The position numbers were made by a program, and so were the translations under genes. Positions 25,492 to 33,989 of a DNA stretch of 64,000 bases are shown here, one piece after another. Position 1 is the stretch's first letter, and every line of letters begins with the position of its first letter. Source of the DNA: UBA9732 sp963599445 (GTDB lineage Bacteria > Spirochaetota > Spirochaetia > Sphaerochaetales > Sphaerochaetaceae); assembly GCA_963599445.1 (NCBI GenBank), contig CAVBWZ010000007.1, positions 62,001 through 126,000 of the forward strand, in the 5' to 3' direction. The notes beneath the pieces were generated by a model that worked only from the letters and a program-made list of their open reading frames with translations, did not search any database and was not told the DNA's origin.

Positions 25492-25592
25492 ATAGAACCT
25501 ATTCTAATTAAAACTCCTCAAAAGCCTTTGAAGCAGCTCGAGGAGACATCGAGACAATGAACCAAATGAAGAAGCTTGATCCTACCAATTGT

Positions 25593-25766
25593 TTATTGTC
25601 TGACAACTTCAAACATATCTTGCCCAGGTATCACAGCCAAACCTCCCCAAGTACCATGTAGGTGTCCCATATCATCAACGTGTTTGACTACTCCTTTTCT
25701 TCCTCGGTATTGGGGCTCTCCTTCCATTCTGATTATACGAATCTCTTTGTTAATGAACTTATCCAT
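25593..25766 (-). CDS. Small DUF4314-like protein
   Basis: A 57-residue protein starting MDKFINKEIRIIRMEGEP. The core GRKGVVKHVDDMGHLHGTWG then GLAVIPGQDMFEVV matches the DUF4314 pattern (G-x-V-x-x-V-D-D-x-G-x-L-H-x-x-W, x-L-x-x-x-P-G-x-D), a small barrel often found on plasmids and conjugative elements. GGAGG stands ahead of the ATG. Its presence hints that the island came with a mobile element. Confidence 0.7.
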   Translation of the reverse strand: MDKFINKEIRIIRMEGEPQYRGRKGVVKHVDDMGHLHGTWGGLAVIPGQDMFEVVRQ

Positions 25767-25811
25767 ATTCACCTCCGGTAAATCTAATTACAAGATAATT
25801 CGCCTTTAATT

Positions 25812-25847
25812 AAAAATAATCTTGCTGCCGCATCAACAGCAAGATTA
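25812..25847 (-). terminator. Terminator of the XRE-ImmA operon
   Basis: Read leftward, TAATCTTGCTG and CAGCAAGATTA form a perfect 11-base stem with a 9-base loop, followed by TTTTTAATT. The stem begins at the immA stop codon. Confidence 0.85.
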
Positions 25848-26504
25848 CAGCAAATTGCGTTCCTCCAAGCGAATCATAACTGACTGCTTGGAAACATCAA
25901 ATAAATCTGCTAATCCGTAAATTGCCTGCCAGTTATCTCTTCCATATACAATATCATATTGACTTGCAGCTTCGATGAAGGTTACCTTTGGCATCAGGAT
26001 TCTTGGGGCTATACCAATAGCCTGTCCTTCCATGATATTCTCGTCCTTTGTTGCATAGGGAAGTTGGCTCACATGACACTTACAGAATCGAGCCATTCTT
26101 GACATAGTAAACTTCTGCATTTTGTAGTACATCCGATGTTTATACCAATGCACACATTCATGAGCCAAAGTATTGTGTTTGCATCCGACATTTGTCTTTT
26201 TAACTGCCTCAGGATCAATCAGAACAGTTTTTCGCTTGAATACTTTGGTATCATACAGACCCTCTTCGGGATTATATATTTCCATCGCTCCATCTGTAAA
26301 AATAGTGGCACCATAAATATCGGCTTCTTCAGAAAGACAAACATACTGTACTTTCAATCCCATGTCCGCTGCTATTTTTTCGATAGGTATCGCCATAGGG
26401 CGCTTCAACGCCTCCGGACAATATTCCTCAAGAAACTGCTCTGCCACCTTGTCATATTCAGATGGAGGGATGAACGGGATAAGGTTGTTCATGTTATAGT
26501 TCAT
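25845..26504 (-). CDS. ImmA/IrrE-family metallopeptidase
   Basis: A 219-residue zinc peptidase. The motif HECVH is at 115-119 (NTLAHECVHWYKHR), and the third ligand is probably the Glu in NIMEGQAIGIAPRILMP. In ImmA/ImmR and IrrE/DdrO pairs such a protease cleaves an XRE repressor to release stress or mobile-element genes. Here it is coupled to the XRE gene by a TAATG overlap, so that repressor is the likely substrate. GGAGA lies upstream. Confidence 0.9.
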   Translation of the reverse strand: MNYNMNNLIPFIPPSEYDKVAEQFLEEYCPEALKRPMAIPIEKIAADMGLKVQYVCLSEEADIYGATIFTDGAMEIYNPEEGLYDTKVFKRKTVLIDPEAVKKTNVGCKHNTLAHECVHWYKHRMYYKMQKFTMSRMARFCKCHVSQLPYATKDENIMEGQAIGIAPRILMPKVTFIEAASQYDIVYGRDNWQAIYGLADLFDVSKQSVMIRLEERNLL

Positions 26505-26881
26505 TAATTGTCTCCATTTCTCCGATCAATGATTTTGTTAACTTCTTGCCAAAAGTCATCGCCGAGATTGCTATTTCTTGCTCGTCTAAGTGCAACACGT
26601 GCAGTAGGGATGTCTTCACCCATGATATACTCAGGAAGATCTGGGGATACCTGATTTCTTTCCCTACCTGCGAGGTCAAACATTTCATCACGCTCTTCTT
26701 CGTCCAAATTCAGAGCATCAGCCAATGCAGCAAGGCCATCAATATCTGGCGGGTTACGTCGTCCCTTAATAATATCAGAAAGATATGTTACAGACACTCC
26801 TAACTTTTCTGCTATCGGTTTCAACTTAACGTCTTTTTCAATGCGCTTCTGTGCGATATATGCACCAAATTCTCCTGCCAT
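26504..26881 (-). CDS. XRE repressor of the restriction island
   Basis: A 125-residue regulator with an N-terminal helix-turn-helix (KLKPIAEKLGVSVTYLSDIIKGRRNPPD). The acidic middle is followed by a C-terminal tail (EDIPTARVALRRARNSN) that could hold the cleavage site. It is read from a strong promoter with an inverted repeat between the -10 box and the start. The same repeat lies at the nuclease operon promoter 7 kb away. AAAGGAG is well placed. Target assignment is inference from the operators. Confidence 0.9.
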   Translation of the reverse strand: MAGEFGAYIAQKRIEKDVKLKPIAEKLGVSVTYLSDIIKGRRNPPDIDGLAALADALNLDEEERDEMFDLAGRERNQVSPDLPEYIMGEDIPTARVALRRARNSNLGDDFWQEVNKIIDRRNGDN

Positions 26882-26901
26882 ATTTTTTCTCCTTTCGCTG
26901 T

Positions 26902-26917
26902 TACGCTTTTTTGCGTA
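26902..26917. promoter_or_regulatory. XRE operator at its own promoter
   Basis: TACGCTTTTTTGCGTA, arms TACGC and GCGTA with a 6-base spacer. It lies between the -10 box and the XRE start, where bound repressor would stop transcription. Near-copies are at 33724-33739 and 33801-33816. Confidence 0.82.
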
Positions 26918-26922
26918 TTCCT

Positions 26923-26951
26923 GTTATACATATAAGTTGTTGCGCTGTCAA
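26923..26951 (-). promoter_or_regulatory. Promoter of the XRE-ImmA operon
   Basis: Read leftward, -35 TTGACA (26951-26946), a 17-base spacer, then -10 TATAAC (26928-26923). It is an excellent sigma-70-type promoter, 40 bases before the XRE start. Confidence 0.8.
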
Positions 26952-26991
26952 GCTGTATTCAGAATTATTTTCACAATCTTGATTTTGGGCA

Positions 26992-27020
26992 TTGCTTTTT
27001 CAAGAGCTATATGCTATACT
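26992..27020 (+). promoter_or_regulatory. Promoter of the cytosine methyltransferase gene
   Basis: -35 TTGCTT (26992-26997), a 17-base spacer, then -10 TATACT (27015-27020), 32 bases before the ATG. No XRE operator overlaps it, so methylation may be made steadily while the nuclease operon is held back. Confidence 0.65.
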
Positions 27021-27052
27021 AAAATCCGCAATAATCTGAAGGGAGATTGTCT

Positions 27053-28507
27053 ATGTCTACACATGGTGGAAAAAGGGAAGGGTCTGGTCGTACCCCGCTA
27101 CCTGAAGATCGAAAAAAAGTAGCAAAGACCATCTATATCTCTCCCACCTTGCAGAGTGATATAGAACAATATGCTCAGGGCAGTAACTTTTCTGAAAAGT
27201 GTACAGATTTATTAACTACCCAAATTGAACGCAGAAAACGCATTTCGGATCGTACCGTTAAGTTTATTGACTTGTTTGCAGGTCTTGGCGGCATACGCCT
27301 GGGATTTGAAGCTGCTTTCAAGAAAAAAGGGTTCAACCCTGTTTGTGTATTCAGTAGCGAAATCAAAGACTACGCAATAAAAGCCTATAAAAAATACTAT
27401 AAAGAAGAAGAGATTGCAGGCGATATTACCAAAATTCCTGCCAGTGACATTGAAAATTTTGATTTTCTCTTGGCTGGATTTCCGTGTCAACCATTCTCAG
27501 CTGCCGGATTGGGATTAGGATTTGATGATACCCGAGGAACACTCTTCTTTGAAATTGAAAGAATTCTAAAAGAGAAAAAACCGTATGGATTCCTCTTAGA
27601 AAATGTTGAAGGTCTCATGAACCATGACGGTGGTCGTACACTTTCTATCATTGTCGATCATCTCAAAAAACTGGGGTACTATGTGTCTTACCGCTTGATT
27701 GATAGCCAGTATTTCGGTCTGGCTCAATCCAGAAAGCGTGTATATATTGTTGGCTCTAAAGACGCTCACATTTCATTAGACAACTTCGACGAGCGTACCT
27801 CTGTTCTTGGTGATATTCTGGAAACCGGACTTCCAACTGTTGATTCCACTTTTACACAAAAATTGTTTGCTCACTTCACACCTGATCAGGTGGTTGGTAG
27901 AGCAATCAAAGACAAACGCGGTGGTGCTGATAACATACATAGCTGGGAGATTGGTCTCAAAGGGGATACAACTGAAGAACAAACACAGTTTCTTAACCTC
28001 CTTCTGTTGGAACGAAGAAAACGCAAATGGGCTGCCGAAATCGGTATTGATTGGATGGACGGAATGCCACTGACCGAGCAACAAATCTCTACTTTTTTCC
28101 CTCGAGAAAATCTCAAGGAATTTCTGGACGAGCTGGTCGATATGGGTTACCTCACATTAGAGTACCCTCGAAAGAAAAAGAATGGCAGACGCGTTCCCGA
28201 TGAAACAAAACCGAAGGGATATAACATCGTTGCTGGAAAGCTTTCATTTGAATTTACCAAGATTCTTGATCCCCAAGCATTGGCACCTACACTGGTGGCT
28301 ATGGATGTATCTCATCTTGGAATTATTGATGGAAATGGTATTCGCAGATTATCTATCAGAGAAGGCCAAAGACTTTGCGGTTTTCCAGAAGATTACGATC
28401 TATCATTTCTAAAAGAAAGTGAAGCGTTTGACTTGCTTGGTAACACAGTATGTGTGCCGGTCATCGAAGCTGTTGCAGAACGTCTTGCAGATATGTATAA
28501 CAACTAA
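27053..28507 (+). CDS. DNA cytosine-5 methyltransferase with N-terminal extension
   Basis: 484 residues from ATG 27053 (AAGGGAG upstream; a TTG six bases earlier is less likely). Motif I is FIDLFAGLGGIRLGFE (71-86), motif IV is GFPCQPFSAAG with catalytic Cys145, motif VI is ENVEGL, motif VIII is QSRKRVY, and motif X is LLGNTVCVPVIEAVA. About 65 extra N-terminal residues (HGGKREGSGRTPLPEDRKKV onward) look like a small DNA-binding domain. A large target-recognition region lies at 250-390. It protects host DNA against the nuclease genes read toward it from the right. The target sequence is unknown. Confidence 0.95.
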   Translation: MSTHGGKREGSGRTPLPEDRKKVAKTIYISPTLQSDIEQYAQGSNFSEKCTDLLTTQIERRKRISDRTVKFIDLFAGLGGIRLGFEAAFKKKGFNPVCVFSSEIKDYAIKAYKKYYKEEEIAGDITKIPASDIENFDFLLAGFPCQPFSAAGLGLGFDDTRGTLFFEIERILKEKKPYGFLLENVEGLMNHDGGRTLSIIVDHLKKLGYYVSYRLIDSQYFGLAQSRKRVYIVGSKDAHISLDNFDERTSVLGDILETGLPTVDSTFTQKLFAHFTPDQVVGRAIKDKRGGADNIHSWEIGLKGDTTEEQTQFLNLLLLERRKRKWAAEIGIDWMDGMPLTEQQISTFFPRENLKEFLDELVDMGYLTLEYPRKKKNGRRVPDETKPKGYNIVAGKLSFEFTKILDPQALAPTLVAMDVSHLGIIDGNGIRRLSIREGQRLCGFPEDYDLSFLKESEAFDLLGNTVCVPVIEAVAERLADMYNN

Positions 28508-28520
28508 ATATCAGATTGTA

Positions 28521-28554
28521 CAGGGCATAGAAATCACTCTATGCCCTGGTTTTA
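28521..28554 (+). terminator. Terminator after the methyltransferase gene
   Basis: CAGGGCATAGA (28521-28531) and TCTATGCCCTG (28538-28548) form an 11-base stem followed by GTTTTA. It separates the convergent methyltransferase and DUF3883 genes. Confidence 0.85.
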
Positions 28555-29487
28555 TATCCGTTGTACTTTATATGAAGCGGTGTTAACGAGCCAGCTATCA
28601 TCAGAAAAAATCACATTATATGGATCTTGAATGTACTGTGGCTGATATCCTGGTTCTCCGATACGAGTATAGTCGACTAAGCAAAGAACATATTTATCAC
28701 CCTTCTGCTTCGCAATGTCACATTCGTTTTCTGACCAATAGAAATGCGGCTTGCCCAAATAACATTTCACTTCTAAAAACCTATCGTATTTATCGCTACT
28801 CTCCGAAGCATAGGAAACTATATCATAGCCTGCAGCCACATCAAAGTCCGATATTCTTTTGATTTTATGAGTCTTTCCAGGAATACGATTCCTCTCTAAT
28901 TTTAGAACAAATTCTTCTGCTTCCAAGCCTCGCTTACTTTGTTCTTCCTGCTGTTTCAACAGTTGATCCAAAGTAAATTTCTTTCTGCGCTCTTTCAAGT
29001 CCTTGGCAAATATACTTTCGTAGTAATCGGCAACACCAATTTCACCGTTTTTCTCCTTTTCAAGTGCCCCGGCAAGAGTAAGAAAGTTACGTATCGCGGC
29101 ATACGCCAATGGAAACGCAGAACGCTTAATACTTAGATGTCCCTTTTCTGCATCAAACACCAATGTGTCCTGATCAAAAATACCATCTTCAATCATCTTA
29201 GCCAAACACAGCTGCACAACTTCGTTGATGGTATCCTCACGGCTTTTTGCACATAACCGATTTATGTAGTCAGTCGGGATAACAGAATTCTCTGTTATCC
29301 CGACCAACTTAAGATATTCCAGAAAAGCAATCGCACCAGAACAATTTACCGTAATACCATTTTCCATGGCACAACGGTTATTGATTTCAGATCTACTGAC
29401 TTTGCTTTTTCCGAAAAGAATTGACAGTAAAAACAACAGACCATCAATATTCCCTATAGAATTACACCTTTTTAGTTCTATTAACAT
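28552..29487 (-). CDS. DUF3883-domain protein, predicted nuclease
   Basis: 311 residues. The N-terminal half is helical and unrecognised. The C-terminal DUF3883 part begins RGLEAEEFVLKLERNRIPGK, then AAGYDIVSYASESSDKYDRF and LEVKCYLGKPHFYWSENEC. The D-I (x)n F-L-E-V-K arrangement is that of PD-(D/E)xK nucleases. In other systems DUF3883 sits on helicases or McrB-like proteins. Last gene of the four-gene operon, starting within the helicase gene (26-base overlap). Confidence 0.82.
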   Translation of the reverse strand: MLIELKRCNSIGNIDGLLFLLSILFGKSKVSRSEINNRCAMENGITVNCSGAIAFLEYLKLVGITENSVIPTDYINRLCAKSREDTINEVVQLCLAKMIEDGIFDQDTLVFDAEKGHLSIKRSAFPLAYAAIRNFLTLAGALEKEKNGEIGVADYYESIFAKDLKERRKKFTLDQLLKQQEEQSKRGLEAEEFVLKLERNRIPGKTHKIKRISDFDVAAGYDIVSYASESSDKYDRFLEVKCYLGKPHFYWSENECDIAKQKGDKYVLCLVDYTRIGEPGYQPQYIQDPYNVIFSDDSWLVNTASYKVQRI

Positions 29488-31420
29488 ACTCTGCTATTAA
29501 GGCGGCAATATCTTCATCTCCTGTATCCAACTCTGCATTGTTAAACAATGGAATCGGCATCCTTTCAATGATTTCTCTGAGCCTTGTCTCCTTTGCTATT
29601 AGTCTGTCATGGATGACCTGATCGACCGAATTTTCTGAAAGCAAGTAGTAGTAATTGGTTTCTATGCCGGGTTTCAGACCATATCGGTGAATTCTATCCT
29701 TTGACTGGATAAAATGTGCCGCATTAAAGCTACGCTCAATGTAGATTGCATTGTGGCAAACCTTGTGTAAAGAGATAGATTCCGAAACAGCGAACGGGTT
29801 AGCAATGATGACTTTGAATGACGAGTCCGATTTATGGAAGTCAGCGATAATTTTCTCTCGTGTTTCAATGGTCTCGTCATCATCATCACCCGTTGCTACC
29901 GGAGTAGCACCGTAAAGCGTTCTACAACTGATTCCTTGCGATAGAAGATATGCTTCAAAATCAAGGATGTTTTTAACATAGATAGCCCATACAACGACTT
30001 TGCCACCTCCGGCAATAATCTGCTCTATAAGCTCTTTCGCTTTCACAAATTTAGCAGGTGTTTCCGTCTTAGAATACTGCAAAATTTCCTTAATGAGTGC
30101 GTCATCCTCGGCAACGGCATCAGGATCAAACCCACCGTAATCAACAAAATTCTTCAGAGGAATACTGAGAAGGTCGGGATTCGTGGAAGCTTGCATCATT
30201 CTAATCAAACGTGCTTTTACAAGATCCTGCTTAAAACCACTGTCTTTGTTTGAAACGATATCAGTCATGTACTTCTTCTCAATGATATCGTAAATGCGTC
30301 TCTGCGTTTCTCCCATTGGGACAATAATCGGAGCATTTTCCACTGCTTCTGGAATTCCAAGGTCACTCTTTTTGACCCTGATGAAGAAGGGCTCGACAGA
30401 TTTCAGCAGAGTATCAACACGAGGATCGGCATCGGCCTTGCTCATATCCTTTAACTGATAAACCTCGAACGGAATAACTTTCTTGGTCGGCCATATGAAC
30501 TTATAGAGATTATACAAATCTTCGTATCCGTTAGGCGCAGGGGTTCCAGTCAGCACGACACGCGCAGAACAGTAGGTGGCTATCTCCAAAACACCAGATG
30601 CAGTGATGCCACCATTGGTGTTTTTAATCTTATGAGCCTCGTCAAGAACAACCATAACTTTATTGTTACGGAGAAAGTAAATCAGTTCTTCTTTCAGCTT
30701 CGGAACGGAAGCATAAGAAAGCAATGTGATTTTTGCAGGGTCAAGGGAATACAAATACTGTTTTTTCTCCTCGACATCAACCTGCCCGTTTAATCTTTTG
30801 GTTGACGGTTTTTCGCCAAAACACTCCTCATACTCTAATTCCCACGGACCAAAAGCGCTCAGAGGGGAGATGATAAGCAATTTATCTACATATTTGATGT
30901 CCGATGGGTCAAGATTGGAAAGATACGCAAACGCACCGTAAACCACACTGGTTTTACCAGCACCTGGCACGGAGAAGTTACACGCATTCTGGGCAAAGGC
31001 AAGATGATACGCAGACAGAAGCTGTAACTGGTACAGACTTCTGTTGCGTAAGTTAGTGCTCACAGAATCAACAAACGCTGCAAAATCCTCTTTCTCACAA
31101 TGGTTATCACGAATCAGACGTGCCTTTTCGGCAAAATCAGAAAACTTTTGTTCTTCCATTGCATATTGATTTACAGCCTCTGAAACATTACCTGAGTACA
31201 CTAACTCAGCCGAGATATACTCGCAGATTTTTTTCAATCGGTCGATGCTTTTATTAATATCATCCTCTGTGGTAATAACAATCGCATCGTCCGTCCGAGT
31301 GAACTGCAATGTATCTTTCAGATATCGAGTTGCACGCCTATTGCCAAAGATTGCGTCTATATCTCCTGTAACCGTGAGAATACTGCTATTTTCATTCGAT
31401 TCAAGACACAATTTTCTCAT
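29462..31420 (-). CDS. SNF2-family helicase/translocase
   Basis: A 652-residue superfamily 2 motor. Walker A is FSVPGAGKTSVVYG, the DEAH-type box is MVVLDEAHKIKN, motif III is VVLTGTPAPNG and motif VI is FIQSKDRIHRYG. The first 130 residues are an extra N-terminal domain. SNF2 proteins track along double-stranded DNA and in restriction systems feed DNA to a nuclease. It lies between the ParB-like gene (14-base gap) and the DUF3883 gene. AAGGAAG precedes the ATG. Confidence 0.93.
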   Translation of the reverse strand: MRKLCLESNENSSILTVTGDIDAIFGNRRATRYLKDTLQFTRTDDAIVITTEDDINKSIDRLKKICEYISAELVYSGNVSEAVNQYAMEEQKFSDFAEKARLIRDNHCEKEDFAAFVDSVSTNLRNRSLYQLQLLSAYHLAFAQNACNFSVPGAGKTSVVYGAFAYLSNLDPSDIKYVDKLLIISPLSAFGPWELEYEECFGEKPSTKRLNGQVDVEEKKQYLYSLDPAKITLLSYASVPKLKEELIYFLRNNKVMVVLDEAHKIKNTNGGITASGVLEIATYCSARVVLTGTPAPNGYEDLYNLYKFIWPTKKVIPFEVYQLKDMSKADADPRVDTLLKSVEPFFIRVKKSDLGIPEAVENAPIIVPMGETQRRIYDIIEKKYMTDIVSNKDSGFKQDLVKARLIRMMQASTNPDLLSIPLKNFVDYGGFDPDAVAEDDALIKEILQYSKTETPAKFVKAKELIEQIIAGGGKVVVWAIYVKNILDFEAYLLSQGISCRTLYGATPVATGDDDDETIETREKIIADFHKSDSSFKVIIANPFAVSESISLHKVCHNAIYIERSFNAAHFIQSKDRIHRYGLKPGIETNYYYLLSENSVDQVIHDRLIAKETRLREIIERMPIPLFNNAELDTGDEDIAALIAEYVNRTKKV

Positions 31421-31434
31421 ATACTACGCTTCCT

Positions 31435-32721
31435 TTACATTCCCAGAATTTCCTTGAATCTGGCAACCATCTCATCCAGAGTCTGAACGCAACCACGGAC
31501 ACTGGATTCCTCGGTAAAACCAGGCTGGTCGACATCAACTACTTCAAGCGCCTGACAGGCCTTGATCAACTGCTGTAGAGGCTTTGCGGCATTAGCATGG
31601 TTGTTCAACTTATCAAGGCTCTGTACATAGTTATCTTCAAACTCATCGTCGACCTTCTGCTTCCACTTCTTGTCACGAGCATTAAGGGCACGGCCAAGAT
31701 CAGGCGGATTGGTTGCCATGATATCTTCAACGCTGTCTTCCTCAATCTCATCCGTTACTGCAAAATGATTATCACGGAACTGCTCCCAAACTTCTTGCTT
31801 TGCAAAGAAGCTGGAGGCCGGCTTCTTTGTAGTAGGTGCGGTAATGATATTACGGAACAGGGTCTGCTCAAAACTTGCTCTGATATAATCAAAGGCAATC
31901 AATTTTAAATCTGCCACATCGGCATCAGGATCATATGCCCACATCGAAGGAACACCTGCTTTGTATTTTTTAAGGGCAGAGTCCAGTTTCAAAAAAGAGT
32001 CCTCATTCTTATCAAGCTGTGTGTACATACCAGAGTAACCATACTCGTCAAGATAATCATCCATCAAACGCAGTGCGGACAACATAGTTCTGATTTCTCC
32101 CGGCTTAGAATCCATCATGCCTGCGATATCATCATCGGTGAAGCCTTCGTCCTTCAAGTCCTTGCACTTAAGGTACTTTTCAATCGGATTATAGTCGACC
32201 TTGGCATCTTCGCCCATCTGGTAGGTGGTCTCCAACGCCAGAATTTCCTTCTTATCTGCGTCTTCCGGCAAGATGATGGCAATGAAATATCTGCAGTGAC
32301 TCTTCTCGTTATACGAGATATTGGTGTCCGCCATAATATTGTTCAAAAGGCTTGCGCGGCGGTTGCCATCAATAATGATACCATCCGCCGTAACAATACC
32401 ATGCTTTTGCTGATGCTCCTTCAGCAGACGTTCCTTGGTCTTCTTGTTTGCATCTGGCTTGGATTCCCACAGGAACTTCTCAATAAGAGCCTTATCGTCT
32501 GCATCCTCCGGGTCAAGGGTATGGTTCTGCCTTTCATAGGACTTCACTACGCTACCAATACGACCGTTATAGGGATTGTAGACAAGATATTCGAGCGGAA
32601 TTGCATATGCGTTCAGAATAATGATACCCCCATGATAGGTAATGGGGATACCAGTACGGCAAGCTGTTTCAGGGTGATCAGTAAATTCTTTCAACTTTGC
32701 TTTTCTCTCAGCAGCGTTCAT
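31435..32721 (-). CDS. ParB/Srx-like protein
   Basis: 428 residues from ATG 32721 with GGAGG. The N-terminal ParB-like NTPase/nuclease fold shows IPLEYLVYNPYNGRIGSVVK and, later, GIIIDGNRRASLLNN, the G-x-x-R-box-like segment. The middle helices (FTDDDIAGMMDSKPGEIRTM) look like a ParB helix-turn-helix. The acidic C-terminus is unrecognised. The role is inferred: DNA-site sensing or nucleotide-gated control of the nuclease and helicase beside it. Its stop region overlaps nothing; the helicase follows. Confidence 0.78.
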   Translation of the reverse strand: MNAAERKAKLKEFTDHPETACRTGIPITYHGGIIILNAYAIPLEYLVYNPYNGRIGSVVKSYERQNHTLDPEDADDKALIEKFLWESKPDANKKTKERLLKEHQQKHGIVTADGIIIDGNRRASLLNNIMADTNISYNEKSHCRYFIAIILPEDADKKEILALETTYQMGEDAKVDYNPIEKYLKCKDLKDEGFTDDDIAGMMDSKPGEIRTMLSALRLMDDYLDEYGYSGMYTQLDKNEDSFLKLDSALKKYKAGVPSMWAYDPDADVADLKLIAFDYIRASFEQTLFRNIITAPTTKKPASSFFAKQEVWEQFRDNHFAVTDEIEEDSVEDIMATNPPDLGRALNARDKKWKQKVDDEFEDNYVQSLDKLNNHANAAKPLQQLIKACQALEVVDVDQPGFTEESSVRGCVQTLDEMVARFKEILGM

Positions 32722-32735
32722 AATAAATCCTCCAA

Positions 32736-33656
32736 TCAAAATTCAGTGATATGTTCGGCAATAATATCCTCTAAGAGTCCAAGATTCTGAAAGTTAAGGA
32801 CATAATCAGAGCAAAGGTGAATCGCTCTCATATCTGCCTGTCTGCCAATCCAACCGGCACCATCAAGGAAATTAACGAATACAAAGTTTTTGCCAGTACG
32901 CTTTCTGGCATCGACTGTTTTACGAGCAGCTTCCTTCTTGCTACCCTGACTACTGGATGTAGTAACACTGTAGGAAACATCCAGAATCAGTTTAGGATCA
33001 TTCGGGCTTTCAATCACAAAACTAACCGCACGGTCAAGTATCGGCACCCTAACATTACTCTGATAATCCAGGCCGTGAATAGCACAGACACGCTTGAGTT
33101 CGCATTCGATATCTGCAAGGACAGCATCGCCGATACCATTGCTGTATTTTCCCTCAAGCCCCTTTTTAACCAGCTGACGAACAGTGTTCTCATCTCTCAG
33201 TTTGTTCAATGTGTTTTCGTCCATTGCCATGTTTTCAAGGTAAAATGCTGGGATACAAGCCTGCATCTTCTCATCGTTTTTTCCATTCCAAACGAGGTTC
33301 AAGATACTCTCCATCATTGCAGGACTGTCCATCATTGCGGTTCTGATTTTATTCAGCCCCCACTCCGTCTGAAAAACAAAGCCTCTATCCTTGCGAATCA
33401 TAGATACCATGCGCTTGAAGCGTTCAACTGAAATTTCAGCAACAGAGGTGAGGTTATCCAACGAATCTTTATGGTCAATGATATACTGTTTCAAGCTATC
33501 CTTATCTGTAATGGTGCGGAGTCCTACAGAAATCTCTGCTGTCTTTTTCTGCACTACTTTTTCTATCTTAGCCTCATAATCCGGATTCATGTAGAACATT
33601 GTGGTCGAATTGAACAACTCGTCATATGTCATCTTGCGAGCTTTTACTTCAGGCAT
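32736..33656 (-). CDS. DpnII/MboI-like restriction endonuclease
   Basis: 306 residues from ATG 33656 with AAGGAGG; longer frames overrun the ribosome-binding site. The C-terminal third fits DpnII-type nucleases: VPILDRAVSFVIE, LILDVSYSVTTSSSQGSKKE (candidate D and E/K of PD-(D/E)xK), NFVFVNFLDGAGWIGRQADM and SDYVLNFQNLGLLEDII. The N-terminal two thirds are helical, with no family recognised. First gene of the operon and probably the cutting subunit. The stop overlaps the next frame slightly upstream of its ATG. Confidence 0.75.
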   Translation of the reverse strand: MPEVKARKMTYDELFNSTTMFYMNPDYEAKIEKVVQKKTAEISVGLRTITDKDSLKQYIIDHKDSLDNLTSVAEISVERFKRMVSMIRKDRGFVFQTEWGLNKIRTAMMDSPAMMESILNLVWNGKNDEKMQACIPAFYLENMAMDENTLNKLRDENTVRQLVKKGLEGKYSNGIGDAVLADIECELKRVCAIHGLDYQSNVRVPILDRAVSFVIESPNDPKLILDVSYSVTTSSSQGSKKEAARKTVDARKRTGKNFVFVNFLDGAGWIGRQADMRAIHLCSDYVLNFQNLGLLEDIIAEHITEF

Positions 33657-33686
33657 AAATAGTTCCTCCTTCATTGATTTGTTTCC

Positions 33687-33714
33687 AGTATAACATCGGA
33701 GCATAAAAAGGCAA
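33687..33714 (-). promoter_or_regulatory. Promoter of the nuclease-helicase operon
   Basis: Read leftward, -35 TTGCCT (33714-33709), a 16-base spacer, then -10 TATACT (33692-33687), 31 bases before the endonuclease start. An XRE-type operator lies 10 bases beyond the -35 box. Confidence 0.65.
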
Positions 33715-33723
33715 TATAAAAAT

Positions 33724-33739
33724 TACACTTTTTTGCGTA
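33724..33739. promoter_or_regulatory. XRE operator at the nuclease operon
   Basis: TACACTTTTTTGCGTA differs by one base from the XRE promoter site at 26902-26917. Its place just upstream of the -35 box suits either repression or activation. Confidence 0.7.
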
Positions 33740-33798
33740 AACTTTAAAGAACCCTAAAAAGTTTATTCATATTCATATTTAGCATGGTCAACTACTTT

Positions 33799-33818
33799 AT
33801 TACGCTTATTTGCGTAAT
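33799..33818. promoter_or_regulatory. Second XRE operator at the nuclease operon
   Basis: ATTACGCTTATTTGCGTAAT, a 20-base inverted repeat whose core matches the site at 26902 with one spacer change. It lies 77 bases (centre to centre) from the site at 33724, suggesting cooperative binding or looping. Confidence 0.75.
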
Positions 33819-33989
33819 TGAAAAATCATCTAATCTGTATCCTCTACCTGCCAAAAGCCAATCTGTATTCTCAACCCTCATCAAACAGAGCGGTTGATTT
33901 GTTTCCGAAACAACAAAAAGGAATTTCCACCGTCCGGCATTTGATTGCCTGGATAGTAGAAATCCCTTTTTTTCGGGCATTTTCGCCCT

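Noticed and set aside
27053..33656. DISARM or BREX identity for the island
   Set aside because: No DUF1998, PLD, PglZ or BrxC/L-like gene is present; only a methyltransferase and a helicase are shared features.
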